This document shows positions 22,115-34,099 of a DNA stretch of 64,000 nt, piece after piece. This stretch comes from Balaenoptera acutorostrata (Eukaryota; Chordata; Mammalia; Artiodactyla; Balaenopteridae). A program made the position numbers and the translations under genes. Numbering within the stretch: the first letter of the stretch is position 1; each line of letters begins with the position of its first letter. Under the pieces are notes generated by a model that made no database searches, was not told the DNA's origin, and saw nothing but the letters and a program-made list of their open reading frames with translations. Location: positions 47,704,207 through 47,768,206 of the forward strand of contig NC_080078.1 in the NCBI RefSeq assembly GCF_949987535.1, in the 5' to 3' direction.

Positions 22115-24186
22115 AGTCGGGAGCTCAAAATGCAATTGAGTGAGGGGTCACGTGTCAGCTGAAGCCGGATGATGCGTGACTGTCTTTGGAGACATTTAAA
22201 ATGATGATAGTGTGAGTTCCTAAGAAAGCTCTCCCGGGTCTGGAATATCTTTGATTCTTTCCACCCTTTTCAAGAGTGCAGTGATTCACAATATTTTTCC
22301 ATAGTTACCTCAGAATGGCCATGTTAGATAAGTTAAAATGTCCCATTTTAAAGATGACTTGCTAACTCCCAGAGACAATGAAAGGATAGCAGAATCCTGA
22401 ACTGACATTTCTTTTTTACTCTTATCTGGCCTTTGGTATTGACACAATCTGATCATTAAACCAAAAGGCTTGGAGGGGAGGAGTGGACCATGGTGAGTGG
22501 GCTACAAACAAAGAAAATGATTTTGCTCCTTCACTATATTCATAATTCTCAGACTGGATGCCCCCCAAACCCCGTCTCTAACTCAGTGTCCATACATTTC
22601 TTCAGGGCTTCTTACTCAGTTTTTGGACTCATTCTCAAATTGCAGCTATTTGTCTCCACTGCAAAATTTCCTTCCCTCTTCCCTACAGTTTTTAGATACA
22701 TCAGACCTGTACTAATTACTTATTATTTATTATACTCCACCTGAACAACTTCCCCACCATGGCCATCTAGCAGTTTCTTTCATCTTGATGTCATGTAACC
22801 TGTCCTTTTTCTCATTAAACTAAAGTAGCAGCTGATTACAAGTCACTAAAAAAGGAAAAAAAATAAAGTGAAAGGAGAACTTCCAAGGCACAGAAGTAAC
22901 TAAGCAAATCTTTATTATTGGAGATGTTCTTAGCTTTGCCTAACAGCCAAAGGGAGGTAAAATCTGAGATGCAGTAAACAAACAAACAAAAAATAAACCA
23001 ACCAAACAAACAAAAAAACCTAGACCCTTTTACCACTAATTATTCTACTATTATTTTTTGCTCAAGGCCATCCCGGGGCCTATCTTAAAAGAACAATTGT
23101 ACTCTCCTCCCCTCCAAACTCTGGTGTTAACAATACAAGTGAAATTGGATTAAAATTACCCTCTAAAGCAGCTCTAAAACTCAAAGGGGTGGGGTTATCA
23201 AAATCAAGTTCCCTAAGAGGGAAGAAAACAAACCAATCACACAGCCTTTAAGAGGAGAGCTCTATTGTACTTGGATAGACATTTGAGTTTCCAGCCCTTT
23301 TAAGCAGCAGCTGACTTCTGCCCAGGCTCTATCTTTAATAGCTGGAGGGGATCCCCCTGAATGGAGGCTGGGACCGTGGACTATGCCTTAGCGACCAGGC
23401 CGGCTTCCACAAGTCAGAAGCACTGGTTCATTCCAGTGACTTACATGAACCCTACATTTCAAAAGTCTCATCATTCCAAGAAGGGTTGCATTGCTGTCAC
23501 CACACTATCTCTACTATCTACCATTATTTGAGGACCGTTTTTTTTTGTTTGAAACACACATACATATATACACATGTACACGTACATACATATACATATG
23601 ATTAGAATTATAGTAAGGCTTCTCCAAAGGAGTGATGTTTGGACAAAGATGAAGAAAAAGCAGACATTACCTAGGCTGAGGGAGAGGACAAAAGGATGAG
23701 CATTCATGTTTCCAGGGATGTGGCTGGGGCAGGAGGTGAAGGAAGAGGCTGGAGACCTAGGCTGGCTCACCTCAGAGCAGGACCTGGCAGAACAAGGTGG
23801 GGACCCTTGCCTTTTCTCTAAGAGCCATGAAAAATGGGAAGCTGCCCTAAATGTTGAAGTTAGGTGGGAGTCACAAACACACATGCACTTCTCTGGCTAC
23901 ACCCTGCAGGAGAGGGGAGAGGAGACCAAGGGGCTGAGAACATTTGCTAGGAGGCCTCTGCCCTAGCCTGGAACAATGGAGACAAAGTGAAACAGACAAA
24001 GGGTAGGGATTAGAAGGTAGAATAGACGTGACTCACTGAAGGCTTGATTGTCCTGGGTGAGTAAGAGAGAGAACAAGGAAGACATTTGGATTCCCAGCCA
24101 GGCTCTATGCTTTAACTCAGTGCTTTATGTACACTATCACAGTCAATAAAAATAGCAACCACATCCTGAGTATCTACTGAGGTAGT
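22115..24186. other. Unannotated stretch with simple repeats
   Basis: Contains an (AAAC)n run near 22976-23012 and an alternating purine-pyrimidine tract near 23551-23600 (ACATACATATATACACATG type). Frames at 23471-23966 overlap on opposite strands with no recognisable similarity. Confidence 0.4.
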
Positions 24187-24440
24187 GTAGTGTAGTGTCA
24201 CAAATATGGTCCCTAGAGGAAAAGATCATGAGAACTTGAATCCTGGTCCTAATGCTTAGCAGTTATTTAACCTTGGCCAATTATGTAAGCTCTCTTTGCC
24301 TCTGTTTCTTCATTTATAAAATGAAAATAATGATTGCACCCACCTAATAGGGTTGCTGGGAGGATTAAATAAGGTGATATATATAAAGTGCTTAGAAAGG
24401 CACCTGGCATATGGTAAGCACTCAATAAATGTTATTACCA
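24187..24440 (+). repeat. MIR SINE, nearly full length
   Basis: Clear plus-strand MIR: 'agaacttgaatcctggtcct...ttatttaaccttggccaatta', 'cctctgtttcttcatttataaaatgaaaataatg', 'gggttgctgggaggattaaataagg' and the end 'aaaggcacctggcatatggtaagcactcaataaatg'. Length is close to the 260 bp family size. Confidence 0.8.
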
Positions 24441-24565
24441 TGTGCCAGGAGTCAACTTGCACATTAGATGTGTTACCTCATCCACACAATAGGCCTGAAA
24501 AGAAGGTATTATTATTCCCATTTTACAGATGGGGAAGTGAGGCTCCCAGGGTTTTGAGAACATAT
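24435..24565 (-). repeat. MIR SINE fragment, antisense
   Basis: Directly after the plus-strand MIR, 'accatgtgccaggagtcaacttgcacat' and 'attattattcccattttacagatggggaagtgaggctccca' follow a MIR on the minus strand, so the two MIRs lie tail to tail. Confidence 0.6.
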
Positions 24566-25310
24566 CAACACCACTGAGTTAATTTAGAGACAAAGGCAAA
24601 ACTGAACACTGTTTTGTCTAGTTCCAAAGTTCATATTTTTCTGCTTTAACAGAATGAGTAGCTTCACTTTGAAGGATATCCAGCATGAGAACAAAAGATA
24701 AAAATGACTACTTAAGCTTCTTCATTAAGCAAAAGGACTCATGGAACTAGCTGCCCTCCCAGATTGGCATTTGTGAAAAAAACTCCTGATCAAACATTGA
24801 CATTTATGTCAAAATACAATTCACATAACTTATCAAAAAGCCATTTCTTTTTCCAAGAAGCTCAAAGCATTGGGAGGTAGGCTTCTTTGAATAAACAATT
24901 GAAACTGTGTCTTTTAAAAAAATCTGTTAACAAGACATTATTGTTCATTTTCAGAGAATATTTCTTTCCTCTTACTATCGACCAATAGTAATACTGTAAT
25001 GATTTTTTTGTTGGTTCTTTTATGCCAACTTATATTTCAACACACAGTTAAAGTATATAGCTCACTGGAATCCAGTATTTGCCCAAATGCACACTCTAGT
25101 CTAGGCCGATCCCTAAAGAATAGTTAGAAATAAAATTTTTACAAAGTTTCCTGTAATCCTGTGTTCATTTAAATAAAATAATAGCAATGCCATCCTTTGC
25201 AATCCAGAGGCAACTTGGGAAGTTTTTTATGCAACCATGGAGAGAAAAGAAATTGTTGGCAGAGCTGCAAACTTGTTCTCTTCTCATTTATTCTCAAAGG
25301 TTAACCAGAT
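24566..25310. other. Unannotated AT-rich stretch
   Basis: No gene or repeat recognised. Confidence 0.4.
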
Positions 25311-25319
25311 GTTTAAACC

Positions 25320-25480
25320 ATCATAGAACCTTGGTGTTGGGTTTGGAGGTGAAATGGACCCTGGGGATCATCGTGTTTCCTTCCTCCTTTTATGGGGAAA
25401 AATTTAAAGTTGAGAGATTTAAATGACCTTTTCAAGGTCACACAGCTAGATGGTGGCTAATGACCAACAATTATATGCTA
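25320..25480 (-). repeat. MIR-like old SINE, antisense
   Basis: 'ggaggtgaaatggaccctggggatcatcgtg' and 'ttgagagatttaaatgaccttttcaaggtcacacagctagatggtggc' resemble the complement of MIR or a related old SINE. The exact family is uncertain. Confidence 0.45.
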
Positions 25481-25638
25481 AGCCCAGTGACTGATAATGG
25501 CAAAGTGGGAAAGCTAGCAAGGTTAAAAGATTTAATTACACTGGCCATTGCCTGTAGAAGTAATGGTTTGTGACTCCTTAGTGGTTTCTGATAACACTGT
25601 AAATATCCGGTGAATTAGCCAACTTAAGAAAAAAAGAG

Positions 25639-27519
25639 GGGGATTGGAGAAGATGGCGGAAGAGTAAGACGCGGAGATCACCTTCCTTCCCACAGATACA
25701 GTAGAAATACATCTACACGTGGAACTGCTCCTACAGAACACCCACTGAACGCTGGCAGAAAACGTCCGACCTCCAAAAAGGCAAGAAACTCCCCCCGTAC
25801 TTGGGTAGGGCAAAAGAAAAAAGAAATAACAGAGACAAAAGAATAGGGACGGCACCTGCACCAGTGGGAGGGAGCTGTGAAGGAGGAAAGGTTTCCACAC
25901 ACTAGGAGCCCCTTCGCGGGCGGAGACTGCGGGTGGCAGAGGGGGGAGCTTCGGAGCCACGGAGGAGAGCGCAGCCACAGGGGTGCAGAGGGCAAAGCGG
26001 AGAGACTCCCGCAAGGAGGATCAGTGCTGACCAGCACTCACCAGCCCGAGAGGCTTGTCTGCTCACCCGCCGGGGCGGGCGGGGCTGGGAGCTGAGGCTC
26101 GGCTTCGGTCGGATCGCAGGGAGAGGACTGGGGCTGGCGGCGTGAACACAGCCTGAAGGGGTTAGCGCACCACAGCTAGCCCGGAGGGAGTCCGGGAAAA
26201 AGTCTGCAGCTGCCGAAGAGGCAAGAGACTTTTTCTTGCCTCTTTGTTTCGCTGCGCGCAAGGAGAGGGGATTCAGAGCGCCGCCTAAACGAACTCCAGA
26301 GACTGGCGCGAGCCGCGGCGATCAGCGCGGACCCCAGAGACGGGCGTGAGACGCTGGGGCTGCTGCTGCCGCCTCCAAAAAGCCTGTGTGTGAGCACAGG
26401 TCACTCTCCACACCGCCCCTCCCGGTAGCCTGTGCAGCCCGCCACTGCCAGGGTCCCGGGATCCGGGGATAACATCCCCGGGAGAACGCACTGCGCGCCT
26501 CGGGCTGGTGCAACGTCACGCCGGCCTCGGCCGCCGCAGGCTCGCCCCGCCTCCTCCGTACCGCTCCCTCCCCGCGGCCTGGGTGAGCCAGAGCCCCGGA
26601 AGCAGCTGCTCCTTTAACCCCGTCCTGTCTGGGCGGGGAACAGACGCCCTCAGGCGACCTACACGCAGAGGCGGGTCCAAATCCAAAGCTGAACCCCGGG
26701 AGCTGTGCAAACAGGGAAGAGAAGGGGAAATCTCTCCCAGCAGCCTCAGAAGCAGCGGATTAAAACTCCACAAACAACTTGATGTACCTGCATCTGTTGA
26801 ATACCTGAATAGACAACGAATCAGCCCAAATTCAGGAGGTGGACTCTGGGAGCAGGAGATATTAATTTCTCCCCTTTTCCTTTTTTTTGTGAGTGTATAT
26901 GTATATGCTTCTGGGTGAGATTTTGTCTGTATAGCTTTGCTTTACAATAGCTTTATTTTACTTCACTATATTATAGCCTCTTTCTTTCTTTCTTTCTATT
27001 TTTTCTCCCTTTTACTCTGAGCCGTGTGGACGAAAGGCTCTTGGTGCTCCAGCCAGGCATCAGGGCCGTGCCTCTGAGGTGGGAGAGCCAACTTCAGAAC
27101 ACTGGTCCACAAGAGACCTCCCAGCTCCATGTAATACCAAACGGCAAAAATCTCCCAGAGATCTCCATCTCAACATCAAGACCCAGCTTCACTCAACGAC
27201 CAGCAAGCTACAGTGCTGGATACCCTATGCCAAACAACTAGCTAGACAGGAACACAACCCCATCCATTAGCAGAGAGGCTGCCTAAAATCATAATAAGGC
27301 CACAGACACCCCAAAATACACCACCAGACGTGGACGTGCCCACCAGAAAGACAAGATCTAGCCTCATCCACCAGAACTCAGGCACTAGTTCCCTCCACCA
27401 GGAAGCCTACACAACCCACTGAACCAACCTTAGCCACTGGGGACAGATACCAAAAACAATGGGAACTACGAACCTGCAGCCTGTGAAAAGGAGACCCCAA
27501 ACACAGTAAGATAGGCAAA
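25639..27519 (+). promoter_or_regulatory. L1 5' UTR with YY1-like site and CpG-rich promoter region
   Basis: The element starts with a G run and then AGAAGATGGCGGAAGAG (25649-25665), which contains the AAGATGGCGG core of a YY1 site close to the 5' end, as in human L1, where YY1 helps place the transcription start. About 25900-26650 is dense in CpG and G+C while the genome around it is AT-rich, so it is a methylation-sensitive CpG island. The many overlapping frames at 25532-26918 on both strands are by-products of this composition. The later UTR (26870-27519) is A-rich and carries a TTTCTTTC run near 26981-26998. Confidence 0.8.
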
Positions 27520-27546
27520 ATGAGACGACAGTAAAACACACAGCAG

Positions 27547-28414
27547 ATGAAGGAGCAGGCTCAAAACACACTGGACTTAACAAATGAAGAGGAAATAGGT
27601 AGTCTACCTGAAAAAGAATTCAGAATAATGATAGTAAGGATGATCCAAAATCTTGGAAATAGAATAGACAAAATGCAAGAAACATTTAACAAGGATGTAG
27701 AAGAACTAAAGAGGAACCAAGCAATGATGAAAAACACAATAAATGAAATTAAAAATACTCTAGATGGGATCAATAGTAGAATAACTGAGGCAGAAGAAAG
27801 GATAAGTGACCTGGAAGATAAAATGGTGGAAATAACTACTACAGAGCAGGATAACGAAAAAAGAATGAAAAGAACTGAGGACAGTCTCAGGGACCTCTGG
27901 GACAACATTAAACGCTCCAACATTCGAATTATAGGGGTACCAGAAGAAGAAGAGAAAAAGAAAGGGACTGAGAAAATTTTTGAAGAGATTATAGTTGAAA
28001 ACTTCCCTAATATGGGAAAGGAAATAGTTAATCAAGTCCTGGAAGCACAGAGAGTCCCATACAGGATAAACCCAAGGAGGAACACGCCAAGACACATATT
28101 AATCAAACTGTCAAAAATTAAATATAAGGAAAACATATTAAAGGCAGCAAGGGAAAAAAAAACAAATAACACACAAGGGAATCCCCATAAGGTTAACATC
28201 TGATCTATCAGCAGAAACTCTGCAAGCCAGAAGGGAGTGGCAGGACATACTTAAAGTGATGAAGGAGAAAAACCTACAACCAAGATTACTCTACCCAGCA
28301 AGGATCTCATTCAGATTCGATGGAGAAATTAAAACCTTTACAGACAAGCAAAAGCTGAGAGAGTTCAGCACCACCAAACCAGCTTTACAACAAATGCTAA
28401 AGGAAATTCTCTAG
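27547..28414 (+). pseudogene. L1 ORF1 (RNA-binding chaperone), frameshifted
   Basis: ORF1p is the trimeric RNA-binding protein that packages L1 RNA. The open part (27547-28203, 218 codons) shows a heptad-rich coiled coil at about residues 30-95, then the RRM region with NIRIIGVPE and the PRRNTPRHI segment. A run of nine A's near 28154-28162, one base longer than the equivalent stretch in copy 2, shifts the frame; the original frame continues to a TAG at 28412-28414 and still encodes the C-terminal [12 protein letters not shown] block. A possible earlier start at 27520 (ATG-AGA-CGA-CAG) meets TAA at 27532-27534; copy 2 is open at that point, so either the inner ATG at 27547 was used or this is a further lesion. 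Confidence 0.9.
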
Positions 28415-28472
28415 GCAAGAAACACAAGAGAAGGAAAACACCTACAATAACAAACCCAATACATTTAAGAAA

Positions 28473-31400
28473 ATGGGAATAGGAACATACATATCGATAA
28501 TTACCTTGAATGTAAATGGATTAAATGCTCCCACCAAAAGACACAGGCTGGCTGAATGGATACAAAAACAAGACCCATATATATGCTGTTTACAAGAGAC
28601 CCACTTCAGACCTGGAGACACATACAGACTGAAAGTGAGGGGATGGAAAAAGATATTCCATGCAAATGGAAATCAAAAGAAAGCTGGAGTAGCAATTCTC
28701 ATATCAGACAAAATAGACTTTAAAATAAAGACTATTACAAGAGACAAAGAAGGACACTATATAATGATCAAGGGATCAATCCAAGAGGAAGGTATAACAG
28801 TTGTAAATATTTATGCACCCAACATAGGAGCACCTCAATACATAAGGCAAATACTAACAGCCATAAAAGGGGAAATTGACAGCAACACAATCATAGTAGG
28901 GGAATTTAACACCCCACTTTCACCAATGGACAGATCATCCAAAATGAAAATAAATAAGGAAACACAAGCTTTAAATGATACATTAAACAAGATGACTTAA
29001 TTGATATTTATAGGACATTCCACCCAAAAACAACAGAATACACATTTTTCTCAAGTGCTCATGGAACATTCTCCAGGATAGATCATATCTTGGGTCACAA
29101 ATCAAGCCTTGGTAAATTTAAGAAAATTGAAATCGTATCAAGTATCTTTTCTGACCACAACGCTATGAGACTAGATATCAATTACAGGAAAAGATCTGTA
29201 AAAAATACAAACACATGGAGGCTACACAATACATTACTTAATAACGAAGTGATTACTGAAGAAATCAAAGGGGAAATCAAAAAATACCTAGAAACAAATG
29301 ACAATGGAGACACGACGACCCAAAACCTATGGGACGCAGCAAAAGCAGTGCTAAGAGGGAAGTTTATAGCAATACAAGCCTACCTCAAGAAACAGGAAAC
29401 ATCTCAAATAAACAACCTAACCTTGCACCTAAAGCAATTAGAGAAAGAAGAACAAAAAAACCCCAAAGCCAGCAGAAGGAAAGAAATTATAAAGATCAGG
29501 TCAGAAATAAATGAAAAAGAAATGAAGGAAACAATAGCAAAAATCAATGAAACTAAAAGCTGGTTCTTTGAGAAGATAAACAAAATTGATAAACCATTAG
29601 CCAGACTCATCAAGAGAAAAAGGGAGAAGACTCAGATCAATAGAATTAGAAATGAAAAAGGAGAAGTAACCACTGACACTGCAGAAATACAAAAGATCAT
29701 GAGAGATTACTACAAGCAACTCTATGCCAATAAAATGGACAACCTGGAAGAAATGGACAAATTCTTAGAAATGCACAAACTGCCGAGACTAAACCAGGAA
29801 GAAATAGAAAATATGAACAGACCAATCACAAGCACTGAAATTGAAACTGTGATTAAAAACCTTCCAACAAACAAAAGCCCAGGACCAGATGGCTTCACAG
29901 GTGAATTCTATCAAACATTTAGAGAAGAGCTAACACCTATCCTTCTCAAACTCTTCCAAAATATTGCAGAGGGAGGAACACTCCCAAACTCATTCTACGA
30001 GGCCACCATCACCCTGATACCAAAACCAGACAAAGATGTCACAAAGAAAGAAAACTACAGGCCAATATCACTGATGAACATAGAGGCAAAAATCCTCAAC
30101 AAAATACTAGCAAACAGAATCCAACAGCACATTAAAAGGATCATACACCATGATCAAGTGGGGTTCATCCCAGGAATGCAAGGATTCTTCAATATACGCA
30201 AATCAATCAATGTGATACACCATATTAACAAATTGAAGGAGAAAAACCATATGATCATCTCAATAGATGCAGAGAAAGCTTTCGACAAAATTCAACACCC
30301 ATTTATGATAAAAGCCCTGCAGAAAGTAGGCATAGAGGGAACTTTCCTCAACATAATAAAGGCCATATATGACAAACCCACAGCCAACATTGTCCTCAAT
30401 GGTGAAAAACTGAAACCATTTCCACTAAGATCAGGAACAAGACAAGGTTGCCCACTCTCACCACTATTATTCAACATAGTTTTGGAAGTGTTAGCCACAG
30501 CAATCAGAGAAGACAAAGAAATAAAAGGAATCCAAATCGGAAAAGAAGAAGTAAAGCTGTCACTATTTGCAGATGACATGATACTATACATAGAAAATCC
30601 TAAAGATGCTACCAGAAAACTCCTAGAGCTAATCAATGAATTTGGTAAAGTAGCAGGATACAAAATTAATGCACAGAAATCTCTTGCATTTCTATACACT
30701 AATGACGAAAAATCTGAAAGTGAAATTAAGAAAACACTCCCATTTACCATTGCAACAAAAAGAATAAAATATCTAGGAATAAACCTACCTAAGGAGACAA
30801 AAGACCTGTATGCAGAAAATTATAAGACACTGATGAAAGAAATTAAAGATGATACAAATAGATGGAGAGATATACCATGTTCCTGGATTGGAAGAATCAA
30901 CATTGTGAAAATGACTCTACTACCCAAAGCAATCTACAGATTCAATGCAATCCCTATCAAACTACCACTGGCATTTTTCACAGAACTAGAACAAAAAATT
31001 TCACAATTTGTATGGAAACACAAAAGACCCCGAAGAGCCAAAGCAATCTTGAGAACGAAAAATGGAGCTGGGGGAATCAGGCTCCCTGACTTCAGACTAT
31101 ATTACAAAGCTTCAGTAATCAAGACAGTTTGGTACTGGCACAAAAACAGAAATATAGATAATGGAACAGGATAGAAAGCCCAGAGATAAACCCACACACA
31201 TATGGTCAACTTATCTTTGATAAAGGAGGCAAGCATATACAGTGGAGAAAAGACAGCCTCTTCAATAAGTGGTGCTGGGAAAATTGGACAGGAACATGTA
31301 AAAGTAAGAAATTAGAACACTCCCTGACACCATGCTCAAAAATAAACTCAAAATGGATTAAAGACCTAAGTGTAAGGGCAGACACTATCAAACTCTTAGA

Positions 31401-32289
31401 GGAAAACATAGGCAGAACACTCTATGACATACATCACAGCAAGATTCTTTCTGACCCAGCTCCCAGAGAAATGGAAATAAGAGCACAAATAAACAAATAG
31501 GACCTAATGAAACTTAAAAGCTTTTGCACAGCAAAGGCAACCATAAACAAGACCAAAAGACAACCCTCAGAATGGGAGAAAATATTTGCAAATGAAGCAA
31601 CTGACAAAGGATTAATCTCCAAGATTTACAAGCAGCTCATGCAGCTCAATAACAAAAAAACGAACAACCCAATCCAAAAATGGGCAGAAGATCTAAATAG
31701 ACATTTCTCCAAAGAAGATATACAGATGGCCTACAGACACATGAAAGAATGCTCAACATCATTAATCATTAGAGAAATGCAAATCAAAACTACAATGAGA
31801 TATCATCTCACACCGGTCAGAATGGCCATCATCAAAAAATCTAGAAACAATAAATGCTGGAGAGGGTGTGGAGGAAAGGGAACACTCTTGCACTGTTGGT
31901 GGGAATGTAAATTGATACAGCCACTATGGAGAACAGTATGGAGTTTCCTTAAAAAACTACAAATAGAACTACCATACGACCCAGCAATCCCACTACTGGG
32001 CATATACCCTGAGAAAACCATAGGTCAAAAAGAGTCATGTACCACAATGTTCACTGCATCTCTATTTACAATAGCCAGGACATGGAAGCAACCTAAATGT
32101 CCATCGACAGATGAATGGATAAAGAAGATGTGGCACATATATACAATGGAATATTACTCAGCCATCAAAAGAAATGAAATGGAGGTATTTGTAATGAGGT
32201 GGATGGAGTTAGAGTCTGTGATACAGAGTGAAGTAAGTCAGAAAGAGAAAAACAAATACAGTATGCTAACACATATATACGGAATCTAA
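28473..32289 (+). pseudogene. L1 ORF2 (endonuclease-reverse transcriptase), multiply broken
   Basis: ORF2p nicks the target and reverse-transcribes L1 RNA there. Starts at 28473. The endonuclease domain opens with [20 protein letters not shown] and has QETHF, but the active-site GDFNT motif reads GEFNT: codon 144 is GAA, not GAC/GAT. A one-base deletion near 28993 ends the first frame at 29000. The next frame carries the reverse transcriptase with SIDAEKAFD and an intact FADD motif (30566-30577). A second one-base deletion near 31159 ends it at 31174. The third frame has TGG changed to TAG (31498-31500) and then runs to TAA at 32287-32289 with an intact Cys-His motif [18 protein letters not shown]. 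Copy 2 gives the intact reference for each lesion. Confidence 0.93.
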
Positions 32290-32673
32290 GGGAAAAAAAA
32301 AAAAGGCCATGAAGAACCTAGTGGCAAGACGGGAATAAAGACACAGACCTACTAGAGAATGGACTTGAGGATATGGGGAGGGGGTGGGGTGAGATGTGAC
32401 AGGGTAAGAGAGTGTCATGGACATATATACACTACCAAATGTAAAACAGATAACTAGTGGGAAGCAGCCGCATAGCACAGGGAGATCACCTCGGTGCTTT
32501 GTGACCACCTAGAGGGGTGGGATGGGGAGGGTGGGAGGGAGGGAGATGCAAGAGGGAAGAGAAATGGGAACATATTGTATATGTATAACTGATTCACTTT
32601 GTTATAAAGCAGAAGCTAACACACTATTGTAAGGCAATTATACTTCAATAAAGATGTTTAAAAAAAAAAAAAA
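32290..32673 (+). other. L1 3' UTR with G-quadruplex tract and poly(A) signal
   Basis: About 370 bp of UTR before the A tail. It has two G-rich blocks: about 32376-32392, and 32513-32543 with seven runs of three or more G's separated by one or two bases, a strong G-quadruplex candidate as in other L1 3' UTRs. The AATAAA at 32647-32652 precedes the A tail (from about 32660). This UTR does not resemble that of copy 2, so the two belong to different L1 lineages. Confidence 0.85.
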
Positions 32674-32686
32674 AAGAAAAAAAGAG

Positions 32687-33335
32687 TCTACTCCTGTGAT
32701 GGGGACCCTTGAGGCCACTTCAATAGAAATTTCAAAATACTTATCTCGTAATGCAGAATAATTTAGCACTGAATGGATAGATATTACACATGTTTTCCTC
32801 TCGCTTTTGTTTCTGAGGGACATGGAAAAATCTCAACAGAATCAAGTATGCTGGCATGTAAACCCCCTCCCTTAAACAATTGTTCGTAGGTTCTTCTCTA
32901 CAGTGATGGCAGCTGGAGGAAAAAAATCAAGTCCATGGGTGCTAGGTACAGCTCATTTGTTTTTGTTGATTTCATCAGCACATGGAATCCCAGCTCCATG
33001 TCAGTTTACCTCCTGTTTTAAGGAAGAACTTGAGACTTAAACATGAACACAGGGAGGGATGGGCTTTGGAGGCTTGCTCCATTTAAAAGAAAGCAATTTC
33101 CGGTGGTGTTTTCTTCCTCAAATATTATTACACTGGTGCTATTATAAAACAAATTCAACAGAATACATAGTTAGCTATTAGCCATACTCCAAACCACACG
33201 ATTTGTCATTTTCTTGTGTTTTCTTACTTTCTGCCTAGATTAGACCTTCCAGTTTTGCTCTTATAATGATTTCTTCTCTTCCTCCTTTTTACTCCTGCTA
33301 TGATCATCAGCGCTGTTCTTACACATTGTTGTTTA
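32687..33335. other. Unannotated stretch
   Basis: Flank of the L1 insertion. No gene or repeat recognised. Confidence 0.4.
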
Positions 33336-33339
33336 CAAC

Positions 33340-33495
33340 GTGCTAGGAACAGGCAAGCACTGTTACACCCATCATCTCCTTTGATTTTCACAATATCCAA
33401 TAAGATGGGTATGATAGCACCGATTTCCAGCTGAGGAAACTGAGGTACAGAGGATATGGGATTTGCCCAAGGTTACATCCAGGGTAACCAATGGC
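33340..33495 (-). repeat. MIR SINE, antisense
   Basis: 'gctaggaacaggcaagcactgttac', 'gatttccagctgaggaaactgaggtacagagg' and 'atttgcccaaggttacatccagggtaac' are the complement of a MIR. A short (GT)n run follows at 33539-33559. Confidence 0.65.
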
Positions 33496-33559
33496 TCCAG
33501 TTTACCCAGTTTGGCCTTCAGATTACCCCAGACACTCATTGTGTGTGTGTGTGTGTGTT

Positions 33560-34095
33560 GTGTGTTGGAGTTTTTTTGTTTTTTTCTTTAATTTCAAAAC
33601 TCTTTCTTTTACATATTACCTAACAACATGCACCTACAAAGATCATGAAGTATCAGAGGTCAAAAGAATAAAGTGAAAAAGGTAAGTTGATGCTATGGTC
33701 ATTGTTTTTCATGTGAGGTCTTAAAAAGAGATCGACCTGATATGCTCTGTCTGGCAAAGACTTGTCCAAAGTTCTGTTTGCACTTTGCCCTAGGGTAGGG
33801 AAGGCTATTATCATTATTATTTTTTCTTAAGAGAAAAATGTAGCAGATTTTTTTTCTGGACTGTAAAAAATGCCAATTCTGGCCAAGGACTAATTTGAAG
33901 GTAAATATCTATGTCCACCCAGGGGAACTATATTGACACACACCCTATTTTTCCATTCCCTTGTAATTTCAGCTAGGAAGTGGCATCTTTTGAGCACGCA
34001 GCCATTGCTTTTAGAGAAACAGCTTAATCTAATGGACTCATCAAATGGACAGCACTCTTCTAATTAAAACACTTTAATAAAAATGTGTTTGCATA
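33560..34095. other. Unannotated stretch
   Basis: No gene or repeat recognised. Confidence 0.4.
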
Positions 34096-34099
34096 AAAT

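Larger units (their letters stand above)
25639..32673 (+). mobile_element. Full-length L1 retrotransposon, ORFs broken (L1 copy 1)
   Basis: About 7.03 kb with every L1 part in order: 5' UTR, ORF1, ORF2, 3' UTR and A tail. It is flanked by a 13 bp direct repeat AAGAAAAAAAGAG (25626-25638 and 32674-32686), so the whole span came from one target-primed insertion. The inferred bottom-strand nick is within TTTCTT/AAG, a plausible L1 endonuclease site. ORF1 has one frameshift; ORF2 has two frameshifts, one in-frame TAG and a changed catalytic residue in the endonuclease. The copy therefore cannot supply its own proteins. The few lesions suggest moderate age. Compared with copy 2 (41240-46419), this copy has the 5' UTR but damaged ORFs, and a different 3' UTR. 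Confidence 0.95.

Noticed and set aside
26028..26400. Possible host CpG-island promoter
   Set aside because: It lies wholly inside the L1 bounded by target duplications, so it belongs to the L1 5' UTR.
25532..26918. Many overlapping frames up to 160 codons on both strands
   Set aside because: They lie in the CpG-rich L1 5' UTR; GC content removes stops. No domain recognised.
30292..30750. Minus-strand frame of 152 codons, and similar ones at 41255-41953 and 44109-44378
   Set aside because: Mirror frames of L1 ORF1/ORF2 on the opposite strand.
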